64,000 nucleotides of DNA from Idiomarina piscisalsi (GCF_002211765.1 NZ_CP022133.1:682001-746000), one strand, 5' to 3'. Numbered from the stretch's first letter, positions 35,131 through 44,142 are shown. Notes: a model not told the origin generated them from the letters alone. Made by a program: numbers and translations.

Positions 35131-35739
35131 ATGAAAAAACACATACTTACTATTGGCGTTTGCTGTGCGTTAGCTGCGTGTGCATCTCAGCCCAAGCAAA
35201 CGGAAACACAAAGATCTTCAGCACAGGCTAATAGTCAAATGCAGGCTGTTACGGGTAACCCACAAGACTCTGCGCCAGGCTGGGTATTTCTTCCTAAATC
35301 TGATAAAGGGTTAGCGTCATCCGCTTGTGTTGATTGGTCAGGCAATATGTCCGTTGACAGGCCTCAGGCGGTTGCTGCAGCGCGTGCGGACATGGCACAG
35401 CAAATTAGCATAAAGGCTAGCGTGCTGGATAAGTTGTATAACAGAAAGCTGCAAGCTGAAGGCAAAAGTGATGTCGGCTCAACGTTTGAACAAGTCACTA
35501 AACAGGTTTCAAGTGAGACGTTGGAAGGCTCAACGCCTCAGGAAATTTCTCTAGCGCAAATTGATGGTAAAAAGTATCTGTGTGCTTTAGTTGTTAAAGA
35601 AGACACTCGAGAAACCTTTGATACCTTAGTTGAAGAGTCAAACCGTCAGCTTGATCCGCAATCTAAGGCGGCGCTCTATGAAGAGTTTCGTACTCAGAAA
35701 GCAATGAAAGAGCTGGAGAAAGAGCTGGAAAATCTATAA
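35131..35739 (+). CDS. LPP20 family lipoprotein
   Basis: The 202-residue lipoprotein has lipobox LAAC with Cys17 followed by Ala, which favours the outer membrane. After a Gln/Ser-rich linker the LPP20 domain (about 48-165) opens with PGWVFLP and contains the AVAAARADMAQQISIKASV helix and the YLCALVVKED strand. The protein ends in a charged coiled-coil tail. It follows the transglycosylase after two bases and is the last gene of the cluster. It shares domain type with the gene at 28594-29523, so the cluster contains at least two LPP20-like proteins. Confidence 0.8.
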   Translation: MKKHILTIGVCCALAACASQPKQTETQRSSAQANSQMQAVTGNPQDSAPGWVFLPKSDKGLASSACVDWSGNMSVDRPQAVAAARADMAQQISIKASVLDKLYNRKLQAEGKSDVGSTFEQVTKQVSSETLEGSTPQEISLAQIDGKKYLCALVVKEDTRETFDTLVEESNRQLDPQSKAALYEEFRTQKAMKELEKELENL

Positions 35740-35760
35740 AAAGAGCCCCCGAGGGGGCTC
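35738..35760 (-). terminator. Terminator for the CBS protein gene
   Basis: The repeat GAGCCCCC / GGGGGCTC with a tight loop is preceded on the plus strand by five A, which read as five U on the minus strand. It lies 14 bases beyond the CBS gene stop and may also serve the envelope cluster in the other direction, though there is no U tract that way. Confidence 0.75.
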
Positions 35761-35774
35761 CTACCTCTAGACTA

Positions 35775-36362
35775 TTAATCAATAAGCTCTTTGTGAGTCA
35801 CCGCAGAGATGATCTCAGCAAAAGTAGAAGGTAAATGAAAGACATTGACTGATTCGCCGGTTAATTCAGCTATCTTTAGTGAAGAAATGATTCCGTACAC
35901 CTCCCCATCGCTGATGACGACAATAAAGTCTCTCCCGCTAGATTTTAATGTCGCTGCGGCGTCACCAATTCGTGACTTCTGAACATCTTTGAGGCTGACT
36001 TGTGGTAAAGCTGACAAAGGTGTCATTAGATCCTTTGCGGTTAACTCTTCCCAGAAAGTCTGAGTGCTTGTTGTCGTTTGGGTCGCTTTTCTCCCGTGAA
36101 GTTCTCTAAGGGCTAGTAACCCTATTATTTGAGAATTGCGGTTATGGATACAGGCATAGCGCTGAGACTGCTTACGCATACTCTTTTCCGCGTCCATAAG
36201 TGTTGTGCTTTCCGATAATTGCACTGGTGATGACACATCAAAGTCATCCATTACACGAAGTGCGTTGTCTGTCCAGCTTGCAGTCTCGTTATCTTGCGAG
36301 CGGCTATGAAGCATCGCTTTATCTTCATCTGAAGACCATTGAATCTCTTTAAATTCATTCAT
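35775..36362 (-). CDS. CBS-domain-pair protein
   Basis: The 195-residue cytosolic protein contains two CBS motifs (about 42-100 and 110-180). The second has the typical PLSALPQVSLKD and GDAAATLKSSGRDFIVVISDGEVYGIIS pattern. CBS pairs bind adenine nucleotides and act as energy or ligand sensors. No output domain is present, so it may regulate a partner. A perfect AGGAG site precedes the ATG. The upstream gene on the same strand encodes a small membrane protein 35 bases away and could be that partner. Confidence 0.8.
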   Translation of the reverse strand: MNEFKEIQWSSDEDKAMLHSRSQDNETASWTDNALRVMDDFDVSSPVQLSESTTLMDAEKSMRKQSQRYACIHNRNSQIIGLLALRELHGRKATQTTTSTQTFWEELTAKDLMTPLSALPQVSLKDVQKSRIGDAAATLKSSGRDFIVVISDGEVYGIISSLKIAELTGESVNVFHLPSTFAEIISAVTHKELID

Positions 36363-36397
36363 TGTGTTACTCCTTTAAAAAATAGGTTTTGTCTTTT

Positions 36398-36751
36398 TTA
36401 AAGGAGAAAAGGAGGCTCTCTCGGTCTATACCATTTTTTAGCTTCGACTGATGATATTAGGCGTAGTGATAGGGTTATTGCCGTGGGAAGATGTAAATAA
36501 CTGTATGTCGGTGTGTCGACCAGTGCTTTGTCATACTCGTCGCCGTCTTGCGCTGATCCCGCTTCAAGTGATAGCTGGATTGATGCTGTAACGTTCAGCG
36601 TGTCTTTATGGGAGGAGACCCCAGGCGCATCAATCGATGACGGCAAGGAATAGGTAACCAGGCTGAAGACTATGATTAACAAGCACGCACAGAGTCTGCC
36701 TAATGCACAGACCGGCGATGATGTTCTGTTGTTTGGCGCGATTTGCTTCAT
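36398..36751 (-). CDS. Small membrane protein of unknown function
   Basis: I do not recognise this protein of about 117 residues. Residues 16-36 (CALGRLCACLLIIVFSLVTYS) form a membrane anchor or uncleaved signal. The rest is an about 75-residue probably periplasmic part ending in a Pro/Arg-rich KWYRPREPP. The start is uncertain: the ATG at 36751 is chosen for the shorter basic N terminus, but the frame stays open to 36814 and no strong ribosome binding site is visible. It precedes the CBS gene on the same strand. Confidence 0.5.
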   Translation of the reverse strand: MKQIAPNNRTSSPVCALGRLCACLLIIVFSLVTYSLPSSIDAPGVSSHKDTLNVTASIQLSLEAGSAQDGDEYDKALVDTPTYSYLHLPTAITLSLRLISSVEAKKWYRPREPPFLL

Positions 36752-36865
36752 ATCATTAAGTACAGCCTTACTTCTATATTGATCCAAGTTAAAACATCTT
36801 GTGTCACTCAACAATCTATTTTTTGAATTAATTTAGGAGGCAAACGCTCAAAATACAAGCAAACA

Positions 36866-36894
36866 CTGACAATGCCTTCCACAGCACGTATACT
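36866..36894 (+). promoter_or_regulatory. Promoter of the rnr operon
   Basis: CTGACA (36866-36871) and TATACT (36889-36894) are separated by 17 bases, each one mismatch from the sigma-70 consensus. The start is predicted about 40 bases before the rnr ATG. Confidence 0.7.
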
Positions 36895-36938
36895 GTTGAG
36901 CATCGGTACTTTAACCGAACAACAGTAAATAGGATTCT

Positions 36939-39230
36939 ATGTCAGATAATAAAACAATGCCCGAATACGAAGTCGAAATTCCAAGTCGCGAGCAGCTACT
37001 GCAGTTAGTGAAAGATAACCAGAAGCCTGTGCCTTTTGATGAGTTTATTCGCGTTTTTAAACTTGATGACGAGCGCCAGTCGATTGGTCTTAAGAGACGT
37101 TTGCGAGCCATGGAACGCGACGGGCAACTGATATACAGTAAAGCCAATGCGTATGGCCTACCTGAGCGTATGGATCTCATTAAAGGTCGTATTATTGGTC
37201 ACAAGGACGGCTTTGGATTCTGCCAGCCAGACGAAGGTGGTCCGGATTTATTTATTCCTCACCATCAAATGTATTCTGTCCTTCATGGTGACCGCGTATT
37301 AGTCAAAAAAAGTGGTAAAGACAGTCGCGGTAAGACAGAAGGGCGAATTGTTCGGGTGACTGAGCCGCGTGACAGTAATATCGTTGGGCGCTATTTTATC
37401 GAACATGATCTTGGCATTGTCGTGCCGGATGATAATCGAATTAGCCAAGACATTTTAATTCCCGACGCCGACAAGAATGGCGCCCGCCATGGACAGCTTG
37501 TTGTCGTTGAAATTACACGTCGCCCCAGCCGCCGTACCAGCCCTATCGGGCGTGTTACTGAGGTATTGGGTGAGCACATGGCACCGGGCATGGAAATTGA
37601 AGTCGCCATTCGCGAGCATGACATTCCTAACGAGTGGCCTCAAGGGATTGATAATGAGCTGTCAAAGTACAGTGAAGAAGTGCCTAAAGAAGCTTATGAA
37701 GGTCGTGTGGACTTACGAGAGCTGCCATTAATTACCATCGATGGTGCGGACTCGCGTGACTTCGATGACGCGGTCTGCTGTATGCCTGAAGAAAAGGGCT
37801 GGCGTCTGTGGGTTGCGATAGCAGACGTGTCTTATTATGTCCGTCCTGATACAGCTTTGGACAAATCAGCGACTGAACGCGGTAATTCGGTTTACTTCCC
37901 GAATAACGTGATTCCGATGTTACCGGAGAAACTGTCAAATGGTCTTTGCTCACTGAACCCGGATGTTGACCGGCTATGCATGGTTGCAGAGATGGAGCTG
38001 GGCCCGAGAGGTAAGCTCAAAGCGTCCCAGTTTTACCCCGCGGTTATGAAAAGCCATGCAAGATTAACGTACGACAAAGTCAAGGATATCCTTGACGGTG
38101 ACAAAGAGCTAAGAGAGCAGTATGGACCGGTTCTTGGCAACATAGAGGAATTACGAAAGCTGTATAATGCGTTAAGTGCGGCGCGAAAACGTCGTTCAGC
38201 TATTGAGTTTGATACTCAGGAAACACGCTTTATATTTAATGCTCAACGCAAGATTGAGCGTATTGAACCAGTTAAGCGTCACGTTGCACATAAGATAATT
38301 GAAGAATGCATGATTATGGCAAATGTGGCGGCCGCTCAGTTAATTGAATCGGACAAAGAAGTGGGGGCATTATTCCGCGTTCACGAAACACCGAGTGATG
38401 AACGTCTCACGAGTTTCAGAGCGTTTCTTGGCGAGCTTGGCTTGAATTTAGGCGGAGGCGAAGAACCGACTCCCAGAGACTATGCAAAGCTATTGGATGA
38501 AGTAAAAGACCGCCAGGATCACGAATTAATTGAAACCATGTTGTTGCGTTCTATGCAGCAAGCGGTCTATCAGCCTGAGAACAAAGGCCATTTCGGCTTG
38601 GCGCTGAAATGCTACGCGCATTTCACCTCACCGATTCGCCGATATCCGGATCTCATTTTGCATCGTGCGATTAAGTCGATATTGCGTAAGCAAAGCGGCA
38701 GTGAAGACGGTCTGGTGGGGGCTTGGGCCTACTCAGAAACTCAGTTAGACGAGCTCGGTGTGCATACATCGATGACTGAGCGCCGCGCGGATGATGCGAC
38801 ACGACAAGTTGATGAATGGTTGAAGTGTGAATTTATGCTCGACCATATTGGTATGGAGTTTGACGGTGTCATATCATCAGTGACGAACTTTGGCTTGTTT
38901 ATCCGGTTGAGCGACTACCAAATTGACGGCCTGGTTCACATCAGTAATTTAGACAATGACTACTACCACTTTGACCAACAGAAGGGAATGTTGATCGGCG
39001 AGAACAGCCGCAGTGTGTTTCGTCTGGGTGACAGCGTAAAAGTTAAAGTTAAGGATGTGAACTTGGATGATCGTAAAATTGACTTAACGTTGCTGGAAGC
39101 AACCAGTCCAAGTGGTAAGAAGCGCGATATGCCAAAGAAAGGTTCGGGCAAACCGAAAGGTAATCGCTCGTCAAAAAGTAAGCGCGGAGGTCAGCGTAAA
39201 AAGACCTCTCGCAATAAGAACCGGAAATAA
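36939..39230 (+). CDS. rnr: Ribonuclease R
   Basis: RNase R is a processive 3'-5' exoribonuclease that unwinds structured RNA in mRNA decay, rRNA quality control and trans-translation. The 763-residue protein has an N-terminal winged helix (about 20-75), cold-shock domains (about 85-230) and the RNB catalytic domain with GADSRDFDDAV (metal-binding aspartates, about 270-285). It also has YAHFTSPIRRYPDL, an S1 domain (about 640-725) and a Lys/Arg-rich tail, all in family order. Three bases separate it from rlmB, as in other gammaproteobacteria. Confidence 0.97.
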   Translation: MSDNKTMPEYEVEIPSREQLLQLVKDNQKPVPFDEFIRVFKLDDERQSIGLKRRLRAMERDGQLIYSKANAYGLPERMDLIKGRIIGHKDGFGFCQPDEGGPDLFIPHHQMYSVLHGDRVLVKKSGKDSRGKTEGRIVRVTEPRDSNIVGRYFIEHDLGIVVPDDNRISQDILIPDADKNGARHGQLVVVEITRRPSRRTSPIGRVTEVLGEHMAPGMEIEVAIREHDIPNEWPQGIDNELSKYSEEVPKEAYEGRVDLRELPLITIDGADSRDFDDAVCCMPEEKGWRLWVAIADVSYYVRPDTALDKSATERGNSVYFPNNVIPMLPEKLSNGLCSLNPDVDRLCMVAEMELGPRGKLKASQFYPAVMKSHARLTYDKVKDILDGDKELREQYGPVLGNIEELRKLYNALSAARKRRSAIEFDTQETRFIFNAQRKIERIEPVKRHVAHKIIEECMIMANVAAAQLIESDKEVGALFRVHETPSDERLTSFRAFLGELGLNLGGGEEPTPRDYAKLLDEVKDRQDHELIETMLLRSMQQAVYQPENKGHFGLALKCYAHFTSPIRRYPDLILHRAIKSILRKQSGSEDGLVGAWAYSETQLDELGVHTSMTERRADDATRQVDEWLKCEFMLDHIGMEFDGVISSVTNFGLFIRLSDYQIDGLVHISNLDNDYYHFDQQKGMLIGENSRSVFRLGDSVKVKVKDVNLDDRKIDLTLLEATSPSGKKRDMPKKGSGKPKGNRSSKSKRGGQRKKTSRNKNRK

Positions 39231-39233
39231 TCA

Positions 39234-39980
39234 ATGAGTCAGAAAGTTACTGTTTTTGGTTTGCATGCCGTTAAGGCAATTTTGAAGAATCATCCTGACC
39301 GTTTGGTTGAGCTATATGTTTCAAAAGAACGTCAGGATGACGCGGTGAAAGAGATCGTCAACGAGTGCTATGCCACTGGTATTCGACCACAATGGGTACC
39401 AAAGCAGGCTCTTGAGAAGCGGTCTGAGGGTGGCAACCATCAAGGAGTTGTGGCGACAGTACATTCTCCGCCGACATTGACAGAGCACGACTTGCTGCCT
39501 TTAATTGATAATTCAGAAACATCGTCGCTATTTTTAGTGCTTGATGGTGTCACTGACCCGCATAACCTTGGCGCATGCTTGAGAACGGCCGACGCAGCGG
39601 GCGTAACTGGCGTTATCGTGCCGAAAGACAAGTCCGCTCAAATTACACCAACGGTGCGAAAAGTGGCCTCTGGCGCTGCTGAGCATGTGCCTTTAATTGT
39701 GGTGACTAACTTAGCCCGAACTTTGCGCGACCTGCAAGAGCAGGGGGTTTGGGTGTACGGCACTGCCGGAGAGGCGACAAAGTCCGTTTACGATATCGAC
39801 TTCAGAGGTTCGGTGGCTATAGTGATGGGCGCTGAAGGCAAAGGTATGCGCCGTATTACCCGTGAGACATGTGATGAGTTGATAGCTATTCCTCTGAGCG
39901 GCAGTGTCAGTAGTCTGAATGTGTCCGTTGCCAGTGGAGTTTGTTTGTTTGAAGTGGTGAGGCAGCGTAGTGGATCTTAA
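39234..39980 (+). CDS. rlmB: 23S rRNA 2'-O-methyltransferase RlmB
   Basis: RlmB methylates the ribose of G2251 (E. coli numbering) in the 23S rRNA P loop. The 248-residue SPOUT enzyme has a substrate-binding L30e-like N domain (about 1-75). The catalytic knot motifs are [28 protein letters not shown] and [16 protein letters not shown]. It is cotranscribed with rnr. Confidence 0.96.
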   Translation: MSQKVTVFGLHAVKAILKNHPDRLVELYVSKERQDDAVKEIVNECYATGIRPQWVPKQALEKRSEGGNHQGVVATVHSPPTLTEHDLLPLIDNSETSSLFLVLDGVTDPHNLGACLRTADAAGVTGVIVPKDKSAQITPTVRKVASGAAEHVPLIVVTNLARTLRDLQEQGVWVYGTAGEATKSVYDIDFRGSVAIVMGAEGKGMRRITRETCDELIAIPLSGSVSSLNVSVASGVCLFEVVRQRSGS

Positions 39981-40401
39981 ACGAAAGCTGATTCCTGTTG
40001 GCATCGCACTGGCGATGGTCGCGGTGTTGTTTATTAGCTGGACGCCTAACTGGGATAGCCCGGAATGGATGCGTTCAACGAAGCCTTTTGTTTCTTTTGA
40101 TTTTAATTTAGACCGCGCAGATAGCCGAGCCGCAAAAGAACTGGTTATTGATATAAAAAATCGTTTACAAGTGCGGCATGAGTGGCATGTTGTTAAAGAA
40201 AAAGAGTCACAGTGGCAGGTACAGACAACAGTCACTGAAGATGCGACTCATGTTCAGTTAGACGCATCGGTCCTCAAAGAAGGAAAACCGGTTGATCACT
40301 TAATTGTCCGTGGCGAAAAAGCCGTTGCCAACGAATTAGCTGACCGACTTGTTTCTCTTCTGAGTTCCCGCATAGAAAAAGCCCATAAAGACGCCGACTG
40401 A
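39970..40401 (+). CDS. Single-span membrane protein of unknown function
   Basis: This 143-residue protein is not recognised. One N-terminal membrane segment (about 7-24) is followed by a periplasmic or cytosolic alpha/beta domain of about 115 residues, with strands FVSFDF, WQVQTTV and HVQLDAS. The start is GTG at 39970, overlapping the last eleven bases of rlmB, with GTGAGG seven bases upstream. It is the last gene of the rnr-rlmB unit, ending at a terminator ahead of rpsF. The tail of alternating strands and a final amphipathic helix suggests a real folded domain. Confidence 0.7.
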   Translation: MDLKRKLIPVGIALAMVAVLFISWTPNWDSPEWMRSTKPFVSFDFNLDRADSRAAKELVIDIKNRLQVRHEWHVVKEKESQWQVQTTVTEDATHVQLDASVLKEGKPVDHLIVRGEKAVANELADRLVSLLSSRIEKAHKDAD

Positions 40402-40423
40402 GTTGCAGTTGGTGTTTTTTTTT
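40394..40423 (+). terminator. Terminator after the rnr-rlmB unit
   Basis: A 7-bp stem (CCGACTG / CAGTTGG, one G-U pair) with a five-base loop is followed by TG and then nine T. It begins inside the last codons of the upstream gene. A weak promoter-like pair for rpsF, TTGCAG (40403-40408) and TAGTAT (40426-40431) with a GC-rich CGCGCGG discriminator, overlaps it. Confidence 0.75.
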
Positions 40424-40537
40424 GATAGTATCGCGCGGCTTAAATCAGCCATTGTATAAACTACTAGTTGAGTTCCTTGCTTCTACGTCAGTGCGGCTGA
40501 GCTGAACCGAGGCTATACGAACCAAAAGGAAACTGTA

Positions 40538-40888
40538 ATGCGTCATTACGAAATCGTATTTATGGTCCACCCGGACCAAAGCGAGCAAGTACCTGGCATG
40601 ATCGAACGCTACAGCGAAACGATCAAGCAAGGTGGTGGTCAGATCCATCGTCTAGAAGACTGGGGTCGTCGTCAATTGGCTTACCCAATCAACAAGCTGC
40701 ACAAAGCGCACTATGTTCTTTTGAACATTGAAGCGTCAGCAGACGTTGTGGAAGAGCTTGAAACTGCATTCCGTTTTAACGATGCAGTATTACGCAACAT
40801 GATCATGCGTAAGAAAGAAGCGATTACTGAACCTTCGCCGCTGACTAAGCCGAAGGAAGATCGCAAAGGTGACAGTGAAGCTGCGTAA
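40538..40888 (+). CDS. rpsF: 30S ribosomal protein S6
   Basis: S6 binds the 30S platform with S18. The 116-residue protein begins [17 protein letters not shown] and has the GRRQLAYPI motif and the usual acidic, charged C-terminal tail. AAAAGGA precedes the ATG. It heads the conserved rpsF-priB-rpsR-rplI operon. The 136-base leader contains pairing segments such as CGGCTGAGCTGAACCG, but I could not confirm the known S6:S18 autoregulatory fold. Confidence 0.97.
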   Translation: MRHYEIVFMVHPDQSEQVPGMIERYSETIKQGGGQIHRLEDWGRRQLAYPINKLHKAHYVLLNIEASADVVEELETAFRFNDAVLRNMIMRKKEAITEPSPLTKPKEDRKGDSEAA

Positions 40889-40907
40889 AGCAAGCTGACC
40901 ATACACT

Positions 40908-41445
<538 letters not shown>

Positions 41446-41486
41446 GCTAGCGCGGTTCGATTACCAAAAGTAGAGGTAGCGAGAAA

Positions 41487-41939
41487 ATGAACATCATTTT
41501 ATTAGACAAAATTGCTAACTTGGGAAGCCTTGGCGATCAAGTAAGCGTGAAATCTGGTTATGCACGTAACTTCCTTTTCCCTCAGGGAAAAGCAGTACCT
41601 GCAACTAAAAGCAACATCGAGCTGTTCGAACAACGCCGTGCTGAGTACGAAGCTAAATTAGCTGACGACTTAGCCGCTGCAGAAGCGCGCGCTGAAAAAG
41701 TCAACGCGTTAGATGCGGTTGTTATTGAATCGAAAGCGGGTGATGAAGGTAAATTATTTGGCTCAATCGGTACTCGCGACATTGCTGATGCAGTAACTTC
41801 TGCTGGCGTTGAAGTGAAGAAGAGCGAAGTATTAATGCCTCACGGAACTATCCGTGAAGTAGGCGAATTTGACATCGAATTGCACTTGCATGCTGATGTA
41901 TTCGCAAATATCACTCTGAAAGTTGTTGCTGCTGAGTAA
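41487..41939 (+). CDS. rplI: 50S ribosomal protein L9
   Basis: L9 is an elongated 150-residue protein with an N-terminal 23S rRNA-binding domain ([17 protein letters not shown]...GYARNFL), a long connecting helix and a C-terminal domain. It influences frame maintenance in translation. It is the last gene of the rpsF operon and is followed by a strong terminator. Confidence 0.97.
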   Translation: MNIILLDKIANLGSLGDQVSVKSGYARNFLFPQGKAVPATKSNIELFEQRRAEYEAKLADDLAAAEARAEKVNALDAVVIESKAGDEGKLFGSIGTRDIADAVTSAGVEVKKSEVLMPHGTIREVGEFDIELHLHADVFANITLKVVAAE

Positions 41940-41960
41940 TATCAGCCAATAAACGACTTG

Positions 41961-41989
41961 AAAAGCTGCCTTCGGGCAGCTTTTTTTTT
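41961..41989 (+). terminator. Terminator of the rpsF-rplI operon
   Basis: A perfect 8-bp stem (AAGCTGCC / GGCAGCTT) with the stable TTCG tetraloop is followed by nine T. It lies 22 bases after the rplI stop. Confidence 0.95.
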
Positions 41990-42009
41990 GCCAATCAAAA
42001 ATCTCATGT

Positions 42010-42034
42010 AAACCTTTCTGGTTCGGCAAACGTC
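42010..42034 (+). promoter_or_regulatory. ECF-type promoter of the sigma factor operon
   Basis: AAAC (42010-42013) and CGTC (42031-42034) are separated by 17 bases. The AAC...CGTC arrangement with 16-17 base spacing is the usual recognition pattern of ECF sigma factors, which commonly activate their own operon. The start is predicted near 42041, 30 bases before the sigma gene. Confidence 0.55.
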
Positions 42035-42071
42035 TAAACCCTAAATAATAATAGAAGCGACGGAGACAACA

Positions 42072-42596
42072 GTGCAATCAGACCCCGATGAGCAGGACAT
42101 CATTGAGGCAATAAATGGTGATGTTAGCGCGTTCAAGCGACTGTATGAGCGACATTTAAACCATGTTTATGGGCTGGTGTTCCGTTTGTGTGGCGACCGC
42201 GTAATGGCTGATGACTTAACTCAGGAAGTATTTGTACAGCTGTGGGAGAAGCTGAGCAGCTTCCGCTTCGAGTCAAAATTTAGTACATGGTTGTACAGTG
42301 TCACGAGTCATATTTGCCTGAGTGAGTTACGTCGGCAAAAACGATGGTTTCAACGCTTTAAAAACTCGTCAAAAGACAGCGTAGAGCCATCGGATAAAGG
42401 TGATGCCGACTTGAGTCGATTGGATACACTGTTATTCAGGTTGCCGGAGCAGGCACGTCAGGTGTTTGTGTTACACGCGTTAGAAGGTGCGCCGCATCAA
42501 CAAATTGCGAATGTTCTGGGAATTGCCTTAGGAACGAGTAAGGCTCAGTTTCACCGTGCCAGAAAAAGTCTTGAGGAGTGGCTGGAAAATGAGTAA
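42072..42596 (+). CDS. ECF sigma-70 family RNA polymerase sigma factor
   Basis: The 174-residue protein has sigma region 2 (about 18-85: LYERHLNHVYGLVFRL, ADDLTQEVFVQLWEKL, FSTWLYSVTSHICLSELRR) and region 4 (about 118-170: LDTLLFRLPEQARQVFVLHALEGAPHQQIANVLGIALGTSKAQFHRARK). It lacks regions 1.1 and 3, defining an ECF sigma factor. The GTG start at 42072 has CGGAG eight bases upstream. The next gene, overlapping by eight bases, is a probable membrane-anchored anti-sigma factor. The inserted module separates rplI from dnaB. Confidence 0.92.
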   Translation: MQSDPDEQDIIEAINGDVSAFKRLYERHLNHVYGLVFRLCGDRVMADDLTQEVFVQLWEKLSSFRFESKFSTWLYSVTSHICLSELRRQKRWFQRFKNSSKDSVEPSDKGDADLSRLDTLLFRLPEQARQVFVLHALEGAPHQQIANVLGIALGTSKAQFHRARKSLEEWLENE

Positions 42597-43104
42597 CAAC
42601 AACCAGAAAACGACGTTAGAAAGCTTAATAGAGCAAATGAATGGTAAGGCTCCGGGACCACAGAAAGACTTATGGCCAGGTGTTGAGTCGCGCATTCAGT
42701 TAAAAAGGAATGTGACGAAGCCCGTGCGAGCATTCTGGTATGGAGCCGTTGCTGCAAGCTTAGCCATTCTGACTTTTCTGGGTGGCTGGCAATTGAGTGT
42801 TAATGAGCTTAATCAACCGACATCGGCATTGTATAAAATTGCGCAGAAGATAAACAATGACCAGAAACAACAGGTAGCGCAACTTAGAACAGGCTATCAG
42901 CAAGCCGGTTATCAGTATGACGACAGTCAACTGCTAAGTGAGCTAGACGAGTTGGAAATGGCCCGAGACGAAATAACACGCGCTTTAAAAAACAGTCGTT
43001 CTGAACCAGAGTTGCTGGATTTACTTATTTGGGTCAATCAACAGGAACTGAACTTGATAAATCAGTCGTATCAACCGAAAACAAAACAACTTCAGGAAAT
43101 TTAA
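42589..43104 (+). CDS. Putative anti-sigma factor, single-span membrane protein
   Basis: The 172-residue protein has an about 45-residue N-terminal cytosolic part (MSNNNQKTTLESLIEQMNGKAPGP), one membrane segment (about 45-65, WYGAVAASLAILTFLGGW) and an about 105-residue helical periplasmic part. The layout and overlap with the sigma gene are those of anti-sigma factors, but I see no zinc-binding HXXXCXXC motif, so it is not a classical ZAS domain. The ATG at 42589 is preceded by GAGGAG and overlaps the sigma stop. Assignment is by context. Confidence 0.65.
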   Translation: MSNNNQKTTLESLIEQMNGKAPGPQKDLWPGVESRIQLKRNVTKPVRAFWYGAVAASLAILTFLGGWQLSVNELNQPTSALYKIAQKINNDQKQQVAQLRTGYQQAGYQYDDSQLLSELDELEMARDEITRALKNSRSEPELLDLLIWVNQQELNLINQSYQPKTKQLQEI

Positions 43105-43117
43105 CCAGGAGAATGTC

Positions 43118-44080
43118 ATGAAAACGTTCATTACTTTACTGAGTAGTGCTTTGCTTTTAATAACGTCATCGGCTTTAGCACAAGATGCCGTCGATAAGGA
43201 ATTGGCGGTGTCACCAACCAGCCGGCTGTCTATCGATAATATGCGCGGGAAACTGGAATTGCTCACTTCTGACAGCGATACCGTCAGAGTGGTAGGAACT
43301 CTTGATGAAGACGCCGAAGATTTCATTTTCGAACAGCGTGGTAACACCGTTTATATTGAAGTAAAAACGCCTCAAAATAAGGGGTTCAGTTTTTCTTCCT
43401 CGAGCTCTGAAGGCTCTGACTTAAAAGTTTACGCGCCGGACTCAATGGATATCGATATTAAAGGCGTTTCTATGGATGTTACCGCGGCAGGTTTTACAAA
43501 TGACTTTGACGTACGCTTGGTGAGTGGCAACATTGTTATTCATAACATTAGCGGGCCAGCTCATCTAAAAACGGTCAGCGGTGATATTACCGCAAAAAAT
43601 ATGAGTGGCAATGGCAGTTTTGAAACGGTTAGCGGCGACATTACCGATACTGACAATAAATCCACTGAAGGTTCATACCAAGCAGTTAGCGGCGATATAA
43701 CGGTGGAGTCGAACCGTCTTTCTGAGGTGACGTTGCAGACCGTGTCCGGGGATATTAATGCCACCTTAGGCGTCTTGAATAAGACGAAAATGACGACAGT
43801 CAGTGGCGATGCTCAGTTAATTGCTGAACTGGCTGAATCAGCTCGGGTTGAGGCCAAGTCTGTCAGTGGCGACGTTGATTTTGGTTGGAGAGGTGATTTG
43901 CATGCTAACTTCTCAATTAAATCGAATGCGGGCGGAAAGATAAAAAACCGTCTAACGGATGACAAAGTAGAAAAAGCAGAATGGGGCCCGTCTTCGGCGT
44001 TAGAGTTTAAAGTTGGTAATGCGACCTCCGACGTTACGGCAACGACTGTTAGCGGAGAAATAACGTTAAGCAAAGAGTAG
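43118..44080 (+). CDS. Exported DUF4097 beta-helix protein
   Basis: The 320-residue precursor has a signal peptide ending ALA/QDAVD. The mature protein contains eight copies of a VSG(D/N/E) turn every 17-30 residues (for example TVSGDITA, TVSGDITD, AVSGDITV), predicting a right-handed parallel beta-helix of the DUF4097 type. Function is unknown; such proteins accompany sigma/anti-sigma pairs. It is 13 bases after the anti-sigma-like gene and is probably the regulon member or sensor. A terminator follows. Confidence 0.8.
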   Translation: MKTFITLLSSALLLITSSALAQDAVDKELAVSPTSRLSIDNMRGKLELLTSDSDTVRVVGTLDEDAEDFIFEQRGNTVYIEVKTPQNKGFSFSSSSSEGSDLKVYAPDSMDIDIKGVSMDVTAAGFTNDFDVRLVSGNIVIHNISGPAHLKTVSGDITAKNMSGNGSFETVSGDITDTDNKSTEGSYQAVSGDITVESNRLSEVTLQTVSGDINATLGVLNKTKMTTVSGDAQLIAELAESARVEAKSVSGDVDFGWRGDLHANFSIKSNAGGKIKNRLTDDKVEKAEWGPSSALEFKVGNATSDVTATTVSGEITLSKE

Positions 44081-44108
44081 CTTAGAGCGCAAACGAGCTT
44101 TCTAATTA

Positions 44109-44142
44109 AGAGGGGATTTTGTATAGTACTCCCCTCTTTTTT
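44109..44142 (+). terminator. Terminator after the DUF4097 gene
   Basis: The repeat AGAGGGGA / TCCCCTCT with a 13-base loop is followed by five T plus TTA. It separates the sigma module from dnaB, whose start is 23 bases further on, so dnaB must have its own signal in or near the hairpin. Confidence 0.8.

Noticed and set aside
27634..35739. Genomic island inserted at tRNA-Leu
   Set aside because: The envelope cluster follows a tRNA gene, but I found no integrase, no repeated tRNA 3' end near 35.7 kb and no obvious change in base composition.
40402..40537. S6:S18-binding leader before rpsF
   Set aside because: Pairing segments exist, but I could not match the known conserved fold well enough to annotate it.
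43118..44080. DNA repeat or CRISPR array suggested by the recurring VSGD units
   Set aside because: The repeat is only at protein level; the codons vary and spacing is uneven, so it is a coding solenoid.
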